Positions 9,262 through 21,707 of a stretch of 64,000 nt of DNA are shown piece after piece. Each line of letters starts with the position of its first letter. The stretch's first letter is position 1. Origin of the DNA: Straminergon stramineum (taxonomy: Eukaryota > Streptophyta > Bryopsida > Hypnales > Calliergonaceae); NCBI GenBank assembly GCA_963920665.1, contig OY987267.1, positions 9,052,001-9,116,000 of the forward strand, written 5' to 3'. The translations under genes and the position numbers were made by a program. The notes under the pieces are model-generated. The model was not told the origin of the DNA. It ran no database searches and was given only the letters and a program-made list of their open reading frames with translations.

Positions 9262-12200
9262 CAAGATGGCTAAATTGAGAGAGGCCCTTTTATTATGCCC
9301 TTTTACTGTACTAGGTAGCATGTGCTAACTCTACAATTGGAGTAGGATAATTGTAATCAAAGAGTCTTCCTAGCTCTCACTTCACCATCCCAAAGTGGGT
9401 GTCTAATCCTTCATTGATTTTTCTTGGGAGATCATTATGTACATTGGACATATTGACTTAGGGGCATCTTTGTATTGTCACTTAGCAAGGATGCATTGTC
9501 AAGTTTGTTAGATCGTAGAAAAACAATGATAAAGAACATCATTATTATCATATCGTTAAGCATAGTGAGATCTTGCAATGATTGTTTAACTACTGTTGTT
9601 TATTATCGAATAAGAATTGTAGTAGTATCGATTAGTTGCATTGCCTTATTAGAAGTCACATTGTTGAAAAGTCATAGAAATAATAAATCTCTAAAATTGA
9701 TCTAGTAAATCTAGCACTATTATTTCTTTACTTCCTAGAGGTATTGATGTAGAGAAATATCCAAATGTAAGAGTACATTTAATGAGACTTTAATTTGAAT
9801 GAAATTAATTTGGATTGGAAAATTGCATTGTCTACAGTTTCTAATAGACACCAAGATGAGAATTAGTGAACAATGAATGATATTATAGTTCCCTCACATT
9901 TCTGATTTTGGCAAATTTTGGTGTGCTAAGCTTGTGATGTTTAAGTGCTAGATTGAAAACTTTCAAGTTTTTAGATTACTTTGTAAATGCCCAAACTTAA
10001 TAGATCTCAAATGTAGAATGAGTACAATAGAGGAGATCTAAAATTCTAGACTTCTTAAGCCACTTGAGTTCCTTGCTGAAAGGATATTTTCAAAACTGCA
10101 AAGCTTTGAAATCCAAGACCAATGTATAATGAGGTTATGTGCTCTAGTAGATGTTGATGTCAAGGACTAATAATTCTTGTGAATGTTTAGGAGAAATTTA
10201 TGGTCGTGGGAAAATTTTAGCAACATTTAGTCTTAAAGAATATACATAAAGCATACTTTTTGAAGCATTCAACAAATAAATGTGTTTTTGTTGCCAAGGT
10301 ACATTGATATTACTAAAAACTATTTAGAATTAATAGCTATTCAACATTGGCTAGTATATTATTCTTGAAATAATTGTATATAATGTGAAGATCGTTTCTC
10401 CACACACAAACAATTGCTGCTTTATTTTGTGATGCTCGACCTTCACCAAAATGCTAGTTCATGCTAAAATATATAATTCAAAATAAAAAGGACCTCAGAG
10501 CTTTTTCGAAACAAGTACCTTACAATAGTTATGATTGATTTCATTGATAAGACAATATGTAGATCAACGATATATGCTAAACCACTTGATTACTTGAACC
10601 AAATGCAACCAAAAATCATCAAATTTGATAAAATGACCATTTCAAGAAATTAGACTTTTTCCAAACCTTTAAGTTACTTGAATTTTGTACTAGTCTTTGT
10701 TGTGAGTGTTGTACACTTCGTTGCCACAAATTTGGCAAGTATAACCATAAACCTTATCATGCTCTAAAAGAACATCATACATGTAGTGTAAATGACATTT
10801 TATAGTTTATAAGACATGTAGGAGATGCATTGATAATCCCAATTGGAGTGCCATGTACCACTAGATATGTCTCTACATAAATACAAATTTTGTTACTACT
10901 ATATAGCTCAAGCCATGCACCTTCTGTATCAATATACACAAAAATCACCATGTGTCCAAATATGGGGCTTTCTAAACCTTTAAGGGTTAATGCAAAAATA
11001 GAGTTTGAAGAGGGTTTTAAGTGAAAGCCTTAGAAGCTATATGAGTGCAAAGATAGCGGGCCAATAATTCAATTACATGTAAGAAATGGACTATTTATTA
11101 AGATCAATCATTCTAGATTACCCCCTCTTAAGAACATTTAAAGGATTTTTAACTCAAGTGGGTTCTGAAAAACACTTTAAGTGCACTCACCAAGGAATAG
11201 AACAATAGGCAAAGGTCAACAAGCACTCTCTATCGCAATATATATGAAAAATGGTAATTGTTGAACTATCAAATCCAATGGCGTATCAATATCTTGTTAT
11301 ATTTTCTTACATAAGTGGTATTCTAGAAGTCAAATATGTTATTAGATGTACAATTTTCCTCAAACCATAAAAGAATTAGGGTAACACCACCTAATTATGA
11401 CTTGTTTGCAAATTAACCCTTAAGAGACTATTGTGCCTTCGAGGGACAAATTGCATTTCTAGCAAGTACCTATGGCCTCAATTTTTGTCATGATTTTTTG
11501 AAACTTTTTGTGAAGATGGAAAAATTGATTAGCTTTGTGGAAATATAATTTTTTCAATTGGTGCCGGGAAACAAAAGTTATGCCCTAATAAGCTCAAAAC
11601 AAGGGAGACTGAGCAATCAAAATTCAAAAATTTGAATTAAATTTTTTTTCTCATAGATTATATTTTTGTATACATGGAAATCTTTGATTTATTTCATTTG
11701 GAAAAGTGATGTGAAAGTTATGAACAATCTTGTTTTGGGGGCTATATAAGTATCTTCTTGAAAAAATTACATCTTAGAGGTATTAAGAATTTGAATTTTC
11801 CTTCTATCTCGTACCTCTTTCTACTTAACAATTTCCTTAAGAAAGAAAATTAAGTTTTTTGAATTTTTTTCCCACCTAGATTCTCAACTCAATTTACCAC
11901 CATCAACATTTAAACATCAAAACTCTGTAGTGTAAAAAATTTAAGTTAAGAAGGTTCAAAGTCAAATAATCCAGTCCCATAATGTACAAAAAAATTATTT
12001 TCTTCACTTTAAATGTAAATATCTTACAATTTGTGCAGTAAAAAATTTTGAAATTTATTTCACACATTCTCATACTAATTAGATATAAGATCCTAAGGTT
12101 AGATGTCCAAAAAATACAATTTCAAAATTATTTACTCTTTGCAATAAAAATGACAGTTTTGAGTGTTATTTGGCAAAAAAAGGCCATGATCCTTTGTGGG

Positions 12201-12528
12201 TTAATCTATCCCATCCAAAAAATGCATTCTAAGAGAATCTACCAACAAGGACCAACAAATACTTTTATAGTTCAATATTGGGAAACATGCTCACAACCTA
12301 ATTCAAACAAATTTAGGTGTTGTTACCTTCAGTGCTTCTCCAAATCTTTTGAATCACAAAACAATTATATAAAAAATTAACTTATAATTGACCATGATTG
12401 TCAATGAATATTCCAAAAATCATAAATTAACAAATGTCTCCTTGAGTTCAAGAGCTATTATCATAAACTTCTAATTGGCCTACAATATTGTTTAGAAACA
12501 TTCGTGTTTGTTGAATAAAGCACCTCAT
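9262..12528. repeat. Large dispersed repeat, copy A
   Basis: Aligns collinearly by eye with 17612-21325 over most of its length. Shared stretches include ctaggtagcatg, gacatattgacttaggggc, gatcttgcaatgattgttt, tagctattcaac and aggtgttgttacctt. Copy A carries an extra 784-bp TTAA-flanked insert (11417-12200) that copy B lacks. It lacks the 520-bp insert found in B and about 330 bp near B's start. No coding capacity is visible in either copy; the nature of the parent element is unknown. Confidence 0.8.
11417..12200. mobile_element. TTAA-flanked piggyBac-like non-autonomous element (family TTAA-2)
   Basis: Starts CCCTTAAGAG, ends TTTGTGGG, and is bracketed by TTAA at 11413-11416 and 12201-12204. 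In copy B of the surrounding repeat (near 20868) the flanks read gcaaatta then ctctatct with no insert, which is the expected empty site. The interior shares several segments with 23043-23964 and 57356-58303, for example the cacttcaaatgttaatatc-type stretch near the right end. No transposase ORF. The piggyBac assignment rests on the TTAA target and CCC/GGG ends. Confidence 0.8.
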
Positions 12529-14770
12529 TGACCCCTAAATGCCCAAGCCTTTCCAAGTGTGTTTTGAATGTGAAAAAAGAGCATGGGCTTATAGTTATCC
12601 TCAATGAAGCAAATTGTTTTTTTTTTCAAAATCTAACTATATAGATGTTTAAAGAGCTTGCTTATGCATACCAATTTTGAGTACAAAATTGCAAAGGGGT
12701 TGTGAATTTATAACAAGAGAAATGTGCATTTTCTATTTTTAGTATATTGCCCCTCCCCACAATGTTTCAAAACTTTGCATATAAAAGTTTTCTGGGATTG
12801 GAGGTAACATGAACAACTACAAATAGTGTTAAATTTAAACCCAATCCCAATGGGTCCAATTTTCACATTTGGGGCATTTTGAAATAATTGCATCCAATAT
12901 CTAATTTCAAAATAAAATTAGTTGGATTAACGGGAATGCTTGCATGTGAGTGAAGAATTTGTGAGCCCATGAGACTAGGAGTCTATATTACATACACTTT
13001 CTATGATTATTGGTGTTTATGTTATAGGTACCTATGTTATAGATTCTTTCCATGTTATAAGTACCCTAGACACCTATAAATAATTGTAAGTACATACCTA
13101 CAACTAGAATAAAAGCTCACAAGCTCATGTCTTTGGATTTATGCACTAGCATCATTGGTTGGAGTAAATGCCTTTACAAGTTTAATTTTTGTAGTTAAAT
13201 ATTCAAGTTGTAAAAATTTCAGGGAGTCATTTTAGTACATGGAGGTTCAATTATAGTTCACCAATTGAAAGTGCACTTTTATACTTTGGGATGGTTGTAA
13301 TTTTGAAGAACTTCTTGCCCTTCATCCAATGCCCATTTTCAATGAATATTATTGGATTACATTTCCCTTGACTTTTGGTTATTACAATGTAATTTTTATT
13401 TTAATCCAATACTTTCTAAATGTTTTGAAATCATTTTAGGTCACATGTCAATTTTGGAAACTTTTAGCTTTGAGGCGGTGTATTCATTGGGACATTTTTT
13501 GGTCTACTTTCTAATATTTCAGAGCTATTTTTGGACATATCAAAGATGCATAGATGGGCTTTGGATGAAGCCCAAAAGGTGGCCCCCATAAGGGCTACTA
13601 AATGTTATACTCTAAATTCAAATCCATTGAATTTTTTGCATTCAAAATTATAGTTTGAAAGATGTATGCGTCCAAAATTTGAAACATATTTTTTCTTTTG
13701 ACTGGTGGAATAATAGGGTATGAATAAAGCACAATTTTTTCACAATTTTTTTCCTTTCTAATCCCATCACCCATGCATGAAGTGAATTTTTCATAACAAA
13801 TTCATGAAAAATGAAAATACCCAAGTCTTGTTTTGTGCATGAGGATTGCTATCATGTGAGCCTAGGAACATGAGCCCATGAGCCTAGAAGACCATATGTC
13901 TATATTATAGGTGCCTATGCTATAGAAACTTTCCATAGTTATAGTATGACTATATTATAGATGTTTATATTATAAGCACCTTTGATGGTTGTAAGATATC
14001 TACTTATTCATATGCTCGGCTCACATGCTTGCATTTCCATGCTCACACACTAGCATCATTGTTCAACACATCATGCCAAAAATGTCTAGTTGGGCATTAG
14101 AGGTTAAAATCCTAATGTTCAAAATCTTAATTTGGACACAATATCTATTTAAAGTCTAAAATAAAAATCAATGTGGACATATTCTACTTCAACAATTTCA
14201 TAGATAATATTTTTGTTACTTAATGGGATGTTTTTTAATAGAAAAAATGCATGTATAGATGTCTTCTACATATCTATGCAATCAAATTTAAGAAATTCAT
14301 CACCAATTTTTAAAAATCAATTAACATATAAAACCATTACTATTAAATGAATCAATTCACCAAAAATGGAGTTTGAGTTTTTTGAAATAGAAATGTGGTA
14401 TGCTTCATTAGGATTGCAAAATTGAAAGTGAATTATGTAAGACAAAAAATGCTTATTTTATTCTATATTATGCAAAATTTTGTGAATGGCACAACAATTA
14501 GTTTGTAAGGTTATTGTACCCTATTGTATAATAGGGTTAAAAAAGAATTTGATTTTTTCCTCCCAACTGAAGGTGAATCAAAACACAAACTACAAACTTT
14601 GAAAAACTCTTGTAGGCTCAAAAAATTATCAATTTACAACATGTAAAGAGAATTGGATAGATGGAAGAGTCTAATTTACAATATAATCATCATTTTATAT
14701 TAAAAATCATAGTATCATACAATAATATAAAATATAAAATAACATAATGTCTACATCTAATATTGCCATC
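12529..14770. other. AT-rich interval with a diverged repeat pair
   Basis: After the end of repeat copy A a CCCCTAAATGCC start preceded by TTGA at 12526-12529 looks like the left end of another TTAA-type element; its partner end was not found. Two related blocks of about 200 bp sit at 12945-13150 and 13856-14054. A short palindrome, ccctattgtataataggg, lies at about 14520-14537. No gene seen. Confidence 0.5.
12945..14054. repeat. Pair of related about 200-bp direct repeats
   Basis: Blocks 12945-13150 and 13856-14054 both open with TGTGAG, contain gagcccatgag, tctatatta and tttccat then ttata-type stretches, and close with actagcatcattg. The second also carries an internal inverted match, catgtgagcc near its start and ggctcacatg near 14027. 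They may be decayed LTRs of a small element or two copies of a foldback MITE. I cannot decide between these. Confidence 0.5.
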
Positions 14771-14774
14771 TTTT

Positions 14775-15750
14775 GTTGAAATAATTGCTTGCATGTTGTC
14801 AAGCATACTTCTAATGATGGTATGGGGTTGCTTTAGAGATATTGTACACATCCCAAATTGATTGAATAGTCTACGCTATTTCCTCCTTATTTTTTGGTCT
14901 ACAATGATGTTGCAACAAATCTTTGACAATCGTCCATACATTCTCTATAGAATTCAAGTCTTGAGAGTTTGTAGGCAAGAATAGTTTTGTCACACCATGT
15001 GCTTGTCACCACTGCAATGGAAATAAACTTCGGTGGATTGAAGCACCATCTTCCAGAAGTGTCAATTAACCAGGGTGATTATGAAAAATAAATAAATAAA
15101 TGAACACTCCCTTATAAACAGGAATGACAAAATTTCTTGTTGCCTTTTTATATAGAAGTATAATAAAAAGAGTGCATTTATCAAAGCCATTAAATGCACC
15201 CCAAACCATTACTAAAATACGTACAACCAAACTTGAAAGATGGTGCTAGACAATCCTATGCATATCTTTCATATTATTTTTGCTTTATTCTAATTTGCCT
15301 TGAATTCTACCAATTTCTAATGACAACTTGTCTAACCAAATCACATTGCAACAATTCTCAAAATTCTAACTTTCATGAGCTTGGAAAGATGCAAGTCTAT
15401 ATGTTTTATGGTTGTCATGAAGATACATTTTTCTTAGTGCCATGCAAATTTTGAAGCCCATCTCATGGAGGTACAACCATGTTTTGTTACAATATACCGA
15501 TATATGTTCAAGTGGTCCAATATTTCTGATGGTGGTTGTCTTCTATTGTCTATAATAAAATGTGACAACATCCTAGCATCGTGATCAAACTTTTTTCAAT
15601 GCCTACCACGTGAATTATCTAAGGACTCTATTCGTTCATGGACCTTCTAATTTGTCAAAATAGTGGAAATGGTCAAACATGGAACATTCAAGACTATTCC
15701 AATGTCCTTGCATTCATCCCACCCTCATGCATCTCCAAAATACAACTTTT
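14775..15750 (-). pseudogene. Decayed Tc1-like (Tc1/mariner) transposase
   Basis: Read on the minus strand with frameshifts and stops, the order of Tc1-family motifs is intact. MHEGGMNARTL (helix-turn-helix region) is near 15720, NRRQPPSEI near 15555, CCNVIWLDKLSLEIGRIQG at about 15290-15350 (first-Asp region, here D of WLDK), LVMVWGAFNGFDKCTLF near 15170-15220, EDGASIHRS at 15031-15053 (second-Asp region), NSQDLNSIENVW at 14933-14970 (the SPDLNPIENVW signature ending in the catalytic Glu), and SMLDNMQAIISTKDGN near 14790. Known family members are cut-and-paste transposases. At least four in-frame stops and several frame changes make it non-functional. TIRs and TA duplications were not found. 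Confidence 0.85.
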
Positions 15751-15759
15751 CTCCTAAGT

Positions 15760-17605
15760 AGTCAACATTCTATAAGTCATGATGCTCAATCTAACTTCTC
15801 AAAAGTCCATCAATTGATCTTGTGACAACAGAAAGCATAGTCAAAGTGCTAAAATGCCAACAACATTTCTCTTCCATGCAAGCTAAGTTCTTGTAATATT
15901 GCTTACTACAGTGCAACATTAACATGTACATTATATTATAATAGTTGAGTTGCAACTCTTTGAAAATTAATTTAAAAAAATCTTCAATTAAAGGTGAAGT
16001 AGTCGATTTTTTTTATTACAAGTTTCAACATTAATAGAGGTAGGCAAACATGACAATGCAATAATATAGATTAAAAAATACTAAAATATAAAATAAATTC
16101 TAATGAGAATTTTTTTGCTTTTGTTGAGAAATATAATATATAAAAAATAGAAATAATTTCTGTCTCCCTTTATAAGAAATTCAAATTCATAAGCATCCAC
16201 AAATGTACCAAAAAAATGATGACCAATATGCAAATTTCATCATCCTCTTCCACCAATGGAAACAACAATGATTCTAGAACCAATCAACTCTAAAGACATA
16301 GAAAACCCAAATTACTACAAAGATAAGTATAAAGACATATTTGATTTCTTAAAAGAGTTAGGCATTGGATCATAAATGGCTTTTGATGAATTTCTATTAC
16401 GTTTTTAATATAGACAACTTGAATTCTATTATGTATACTCAACTTATAAATCTGCAAGTAATTTTGAAATGTAATCTTTTTGTTATACAAACTAATGCAT
16501 CCAATAATACTATAACAAATACATGGTATGCCAACAAAGATATTCTATTTATACTAGATCCAAATGCTAGAACTACCTATTGTACTTCATACATGAAAAA
16601 AGTTGACAAAAGTAAAACCACAAAATTGAAATCAATTATTCAAAAATATATGGAAGATAAAATATATGGTGATAAAATGAATTTTAAAACTTGGTAATGC
16701 ATTTTTGAATGCACAACAAATTTCACTATAATTTGCTATTTATCTCATTCCTTCCTAACCATTGCATCATAGTTCACAAACATTTAAATTTATAAATACA
16801 TCACCACCTCAAGAACATGCTTTTTTTTCTATCCATAAGAAATGTTATCATAATTGGACCTTGAATCTCTTGATGTTATGTGTAAATCCATTATTGATAA
16901 ATGCATTAAAAAAACCCTCACTTTTGAACCTTATATGTTTAGTTGAATTTGCATAAAATTATTATTGGTTAAAGAATAAATAACAAAAGGTTGAACATCC
17001 AAAATTACAAGGTCTGTTCATTACAACAAACACAAAGCTTTAGAAAAAATAGGACACGAGAACAATTACTATTATGTGTACCATCTTCAAATACAGAGGC
17101 TTCTCAAAAATAACAAAGAGACTAGGAATGAAAGAAGTTTATAATGGGAAAATCAACCATGTTATTGAAGTAGGTAAAAAATTCAATTATCAAATTGATA
17201 TAATAGTACATTAGTACAAGAAGATTGTAATGAAGAATGGGATCATTTAGAGGAAATTACAAAGAAATTTTAAATTACAAATTGACAAAAATTACAATAT
17301 ATGGAATGACGTAGTAGTAGACACAATAGATTTTTGTACACCTAGAAAAACAATGAAAAATATGGTCTTGCCTCTCTCTCTCTAATCTCTATATGTATAA
17401 CCACATACAAGACATTCCACAAGCTACAATTTAGAACATCATAATTTTTGGAATATTGATTTAATGAATAATTTAGAAGTTTTCAAAATACCCCACAATC
17501 TAAATGAAGACAAGGAGAAATTTACAATGATCTCATGTACAGAAAGCGTGTTAAGATAAATAATCCCATACATTTATACATTTATTCCTAAATTGGTGGT
17601 ATTGG
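15760..17605. other. AT-rich interval without a recognisable gene
   Basis: Mostly low-complexity AT-rich sequence with a short (TC)n run near 17371-17381. The short open frames here (for example 16365-16697) show no coding features such as conserved motifs or plausible splice sites. I see nothing supportable. Confidence 0.4.
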
Positions 17606-17611
17606 TTTTTA

Positions 17612-20600
17612 AGCACAATCAATATTGTACACAAGCTAGCTAAATAGACAAAGGCCCTTTTATTTAGGGTTGTCTACGTCAATGTCAAGCCATGAGGTTA
17701 GTATGTCTGTCACAATGTCAACCTTCAACCCCTACATTTGTCACTATAGAATTTGGATGAAAACAAATGCAATCTAGATGGATAGGATCGTTCTACCAAA
17801 TGGCTCAACAATTTTTGAGGCCATCTAACTCGATGGCCACAAATGATGAGCCTAATAAACTTCATTGACGCTTGGATTAAAAATAAATTTTTTTAGCCCT
17901 CTATATCAAAACATGATCTTGATGTGTCATGACGAACCAATGCAAATAGTCCACGTCACATCATGATAGAAAATCTTGCTTTTATTATGATTTTTTACTA
18001 TCCTAGGTAGCATGGGTAGATTCTACAAATGGAGTAGGATAATTGTAATCAATGAGTCTTTCTAGCTCTCTCACTTCACCGTAGCAAAGTAGTTGGTTGT
18101 CTAATTCTTCATTGATTTTTCTTGGGAGATCATCATGTACATTAGACATATTGACTTAGGGGCATCTTTGTATTGTCACTTAGCAAGCATGCATTGTCAA
18201 GTTTGTTAGATTGTGGAAAAGCAAGACAAAGAACATCTTTATTATCATATTAGGGGTAGTCACCACTTCTTCACTACGAGAGCATTTTCCAGAGAATGGT
18301 CCCATGGCAGCTTCCCATTGTCTCAAAGCTATCTCTCCACCATAGAATATGCTTTTTCTTTGTACGAAGTCTTCTCTACATCCATTATTCTCCTTTGGAG
18401 GTGAATAATAGGCATGGAGAAGACTTTGAGAGCGAATTTTTTTCCCTTATGTTCCATAGTTTCACCACTTCGCTCTCCATTTCATCGTTACTGCATTTTT
18501 CACCTTCACTATCGACTTTAGCATCATCGTTGCTAGAGCTCACGGTGGAAGGAGTTGGCAGGTTTTGATTGGGTTTTAGAACCCTTGGGCAATTACCCCA
18601 TCCAATCTTCAAGGTAAACCAATACTACAGTTTTTGATTCTTCAAGCTCGACACACGAGAAGGGGTATTACATGTTCTTCACCCACAATTGCTCCCCATT
18701 GGCTCTTGTTTTCTCTCATTATTGTTTCATTCTTTAGAGAACTTTGAGTTGATGAAGAAGCCATGACTACCCTTACTTTTGAGCATTGTGAGATCTTGCA
18801 ATGATTGTTTAAATAATTTTTTTTATTATCAAATAAAAATTGTAGCAATATCAATCAATTTTATTGCCTTATTAGAAGTCAAATTACCACTAAGCTTTTG
18901 AATTAGGAAATCTCAAAAATCAATTTAGTAAATCTAGCACAATTAGTTCTATACCAACAGAGGTATTGGTATTGAGTAATTTCCAAATGCAACAATATGT
19001 TCAATGAGAGTTTAATTTGTGACAAATTAATTTGGATTGAAAAATTGCATTGTCCATAGTTTCTAATAGACACTAGATGAAAATTGGTGAACAACAAATG
19101 ATATTATAGTAATCTCACATTTGTGATTTTGGAAAATTTGGTGAGCTAAGCTTGTGATGTTCAAGAGCTAAATTGAAAACTTTCAAGTTTTTAGATTGTT
19201 TTGTAGATGCCCAACAACCCAAACTTCATGGCTTTCAAATTTAGGAAGAGTACAATAGAATAGATTTAAAATTTAAGATGGCTCTCAAACCACTTGAGCT
19301 CTTAGCTAAGAGGGATTTTCAAAACCTTAGAGCTTTGAAATCTAAGACCAATGTATATTGAGGTTGTTTGCTCTAGTGGATATTGTCTAGTGGATATTGA
19401 TGTCAAGGACTCATAATTCATGTGATTGTTTAGGAGAAATTTATAGTCATGAGAAAATTTTAACAACATTTGGTCTTAAAGAGAATGCATAAAGCATACT
19501 TCATGAAGAATTCAAAGAAAAAACATGTTTTTGTTGCCAAAGTAAATCAATGCTACTAAAAGCTATTTAGAATTAATAGCTATTCAACGTTGGCTAGCAA
19601 ATTATTCTTGGAAAATAATTGTATTTAACATGAATTTTTTGGTCCATATATAAACAATTACTTCTTCATTTTGTGAAGCTAGACCCTTAACAAATTGCTA
19701 ATACATGCTAAAATATAGAATGCAAAATAAATAGGACCTCTTGACTTTTGGGGAACAAAAAACTCACCTTAGTCTTGGTTGATTTCATTGATTAGTCCAT
19801 ACGTAGATTACTAGATCAATGATATTAAACCACATGAACCAAATGCAACCAAAGATTGTCAAATTTGATAAAATGACCATTTCAAGAACTTGGCCCTTTT
19901 CCAAACATCTAAATTGCCTAAATTTTGTACTAGTCTTTGTTTATAGTAGATTAAAGTGCACTTTGATGCCACAATTTTGGTGAGTATAACCATAAAAGAA
20001 ACTCACCTACATCTTGGAATTTAAGTATGGTATACAACATTCTAGACACTACTAAATCCAATACACTTTATTAGTAGACATCATTTTAATATTTAAATCT
20101 TACTATGCTCAAAAAGAGCATCATACACATAGTGTGTGGCATTTTATAGTTTATGAGATATGTAGAAGGTGCATTGGTGATTTGAATTGGAAGTGCCATG
20201 TGTCATTAGATCTATCTTAGAATAAATAAAAAATTTGTTACTTTTGTATACCTCAAATCATGTACCTTTGTGCCAATGTACACAAAAACACCATGTTGTG
20301 TTTGAAAATTGGGCTTTCTAGACCTTTAAGGGTTAATGTAGGAATATAGCTTGAAGAGGGCAACAAATGAAAGCCTTAGAAACCACGTGAGTTCAAAGTG
20401 ATAGAAGTCCTATGTTTCAATTGCATGTAAAAAAGGGCCTCTTTATAAAGATCAATAGTTCCAAATTACCCCCTCTGAAAAATATATTTTTTAAAAGGAT
20501 ATTAATGAAATATCTTTATAATATTCTATAATTATCCAAACTTATTAGAATATTTTAAGAATATGTATATTATTTCATAACCCCATTTCAAATACCCTTT

Positions 20601-21325
20601 GAACACAAGTGGGTTATGCAAAATACTTAAAATGTACTCTCCAAAGAAAAGATAAACAAGTAGAGATCAACAAGTACTCTCTTATCACGATATATTTGAA
20701 ATGGCAATTGAATTATCAATCCAATGGCATAACAATGTCTTCTCATATTCTCGTACACAAATGGTATTCTAGAAATTAGATGTACATATGGTATCATGTG
20801 TATAATTCTCCACAAACCTTTACACGTTAAGATAACACCACCTAATTATGACTTGTTTGCAAATTACTCTATCTAATCCAAATTCTTGTCTAAAATGAAG
20901 TCTTTATATATGAAAGCTCAAGAGCAATTTTATGGATACTTATTTTGACATTTTAAAACATCATAGTTTTTATACCATTCATACGAAGTCCAAAAATTGC
21001 ATTCTAAGAGAATCTACCAATAAGGCTCAACAAATATTTTTAAATTTCAACAATTAGAAACATGCTTACAACCTAATTCAGATGCATTAAGGTGTTGTTA
21101 CCTTTACCACTTCCCCAAATCTTTTGATTCACAAAACAATAAATTTATAAAACTAACTTATAGTTGAACATTTATAGTGAATCAATATTCCAACAATCAT
21201 CAATTGACACAAGTCTCTTTGAGTTTCTTCTCAAGAGCTATTATCATAAACCTCTAATTGACCTACAATATAGTTCATAAACATTCCTATTTATTGAATG
21301 AATTACCTTATTAATTGCTCTTTTA
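17612..21325. repeat. Large dispersed repeat, copy B
   Basis: Homologue of 9262-12528. It contains an extra block of about 330 bp at roughly 17665-17995 and the 520-bp TTA-flanked insert at 18253-18772. It lacks the TTAA-flanked insert of copy A. Homology ends near 21325, shortly before a Copia LTR. Confidence 0.8.
18253..18772. mobile_element. 520-bp PIF/Harbinger-like MITE
   Basis: Left end GGGGTAGTCACCACTTCTTC and, reverse complemented, right end GGGTAGTCATGGCTTCTTC form imperfect terminal inverted repeats of about 23 bp. TTA occurs at 18250-18252 and 18773-18775. Copy A of the host repeat has a single TTA at the equivalent place (near 9555) and no insert. The TTA target and G-rich ends are typical of PIF/Harbinger MITEs. 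Its interior has a higher GC than its surroundings but no convincing coding sequence. Confidence 0.8.
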
Positions 21326-21503
21326 CCAAAACCGCAAATTAAGGATGGATCACTTGCTTGCCCTTGAGTTTAAAGTCCTTAATTGCATGGCTAAATCACA
21401 TTGTTGAAATTGCACAACTTTTAAGTTCTTCATTTTTGAAAGTCTATTTTTTTCTTTCCAACTTTTCATGAATTAGGACCTTGCAAAATAGTTGTGCAAT
21501 ACT

Positions 21504-21707
21504 TGTTGGAAATTACCACCCAAGGTACTATTTCCAAGGGTTTTATCCTAGTGTATCATCTTTTGTACATTCATCCATTATCAAATGCTAAGGTTTCAAG
21601 TTAGTACTTGTAGTTATTGGTGCTGAGCATTGATTGTCTCACTAATCATATTTGTTCATTGGTAGAGTCAATTTGTGTCTATAATTGTTCTTTCATGGTA
21701 TTAGAGC
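21504..21707 (+). mobile_element. Copia-type LTR and primer binding site (remnant)
   Basis: An LTR-like block from TGTTGGAAATTACC (21504) to ttctttca (21695) starts TG and ends CA. It is followed directly by TGGTATTAGAGC (21696-21707), one base off the plant Copia initiator-Met tRNA binding site. The downstream sequence to about 22090 contains broken gag-like frames. No second LTR or polymerase was found, so this is a truncated copy. Confidence 0.65.

Noticed and set aside
12530..14536. A 2-kb TTAA element from CCCCTAAATGCC to ataggg
   Set aside because: The proposed ends do not match beyond CCCTA, and the right flank does not agree with the homologous site in repeat copy B.
16365..16697. 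110-codon frame in AT-rich DNA
   Set aside because: Composition is Lys/Asn/Ile-rich as expected from AT bias, with no motif or splice context.
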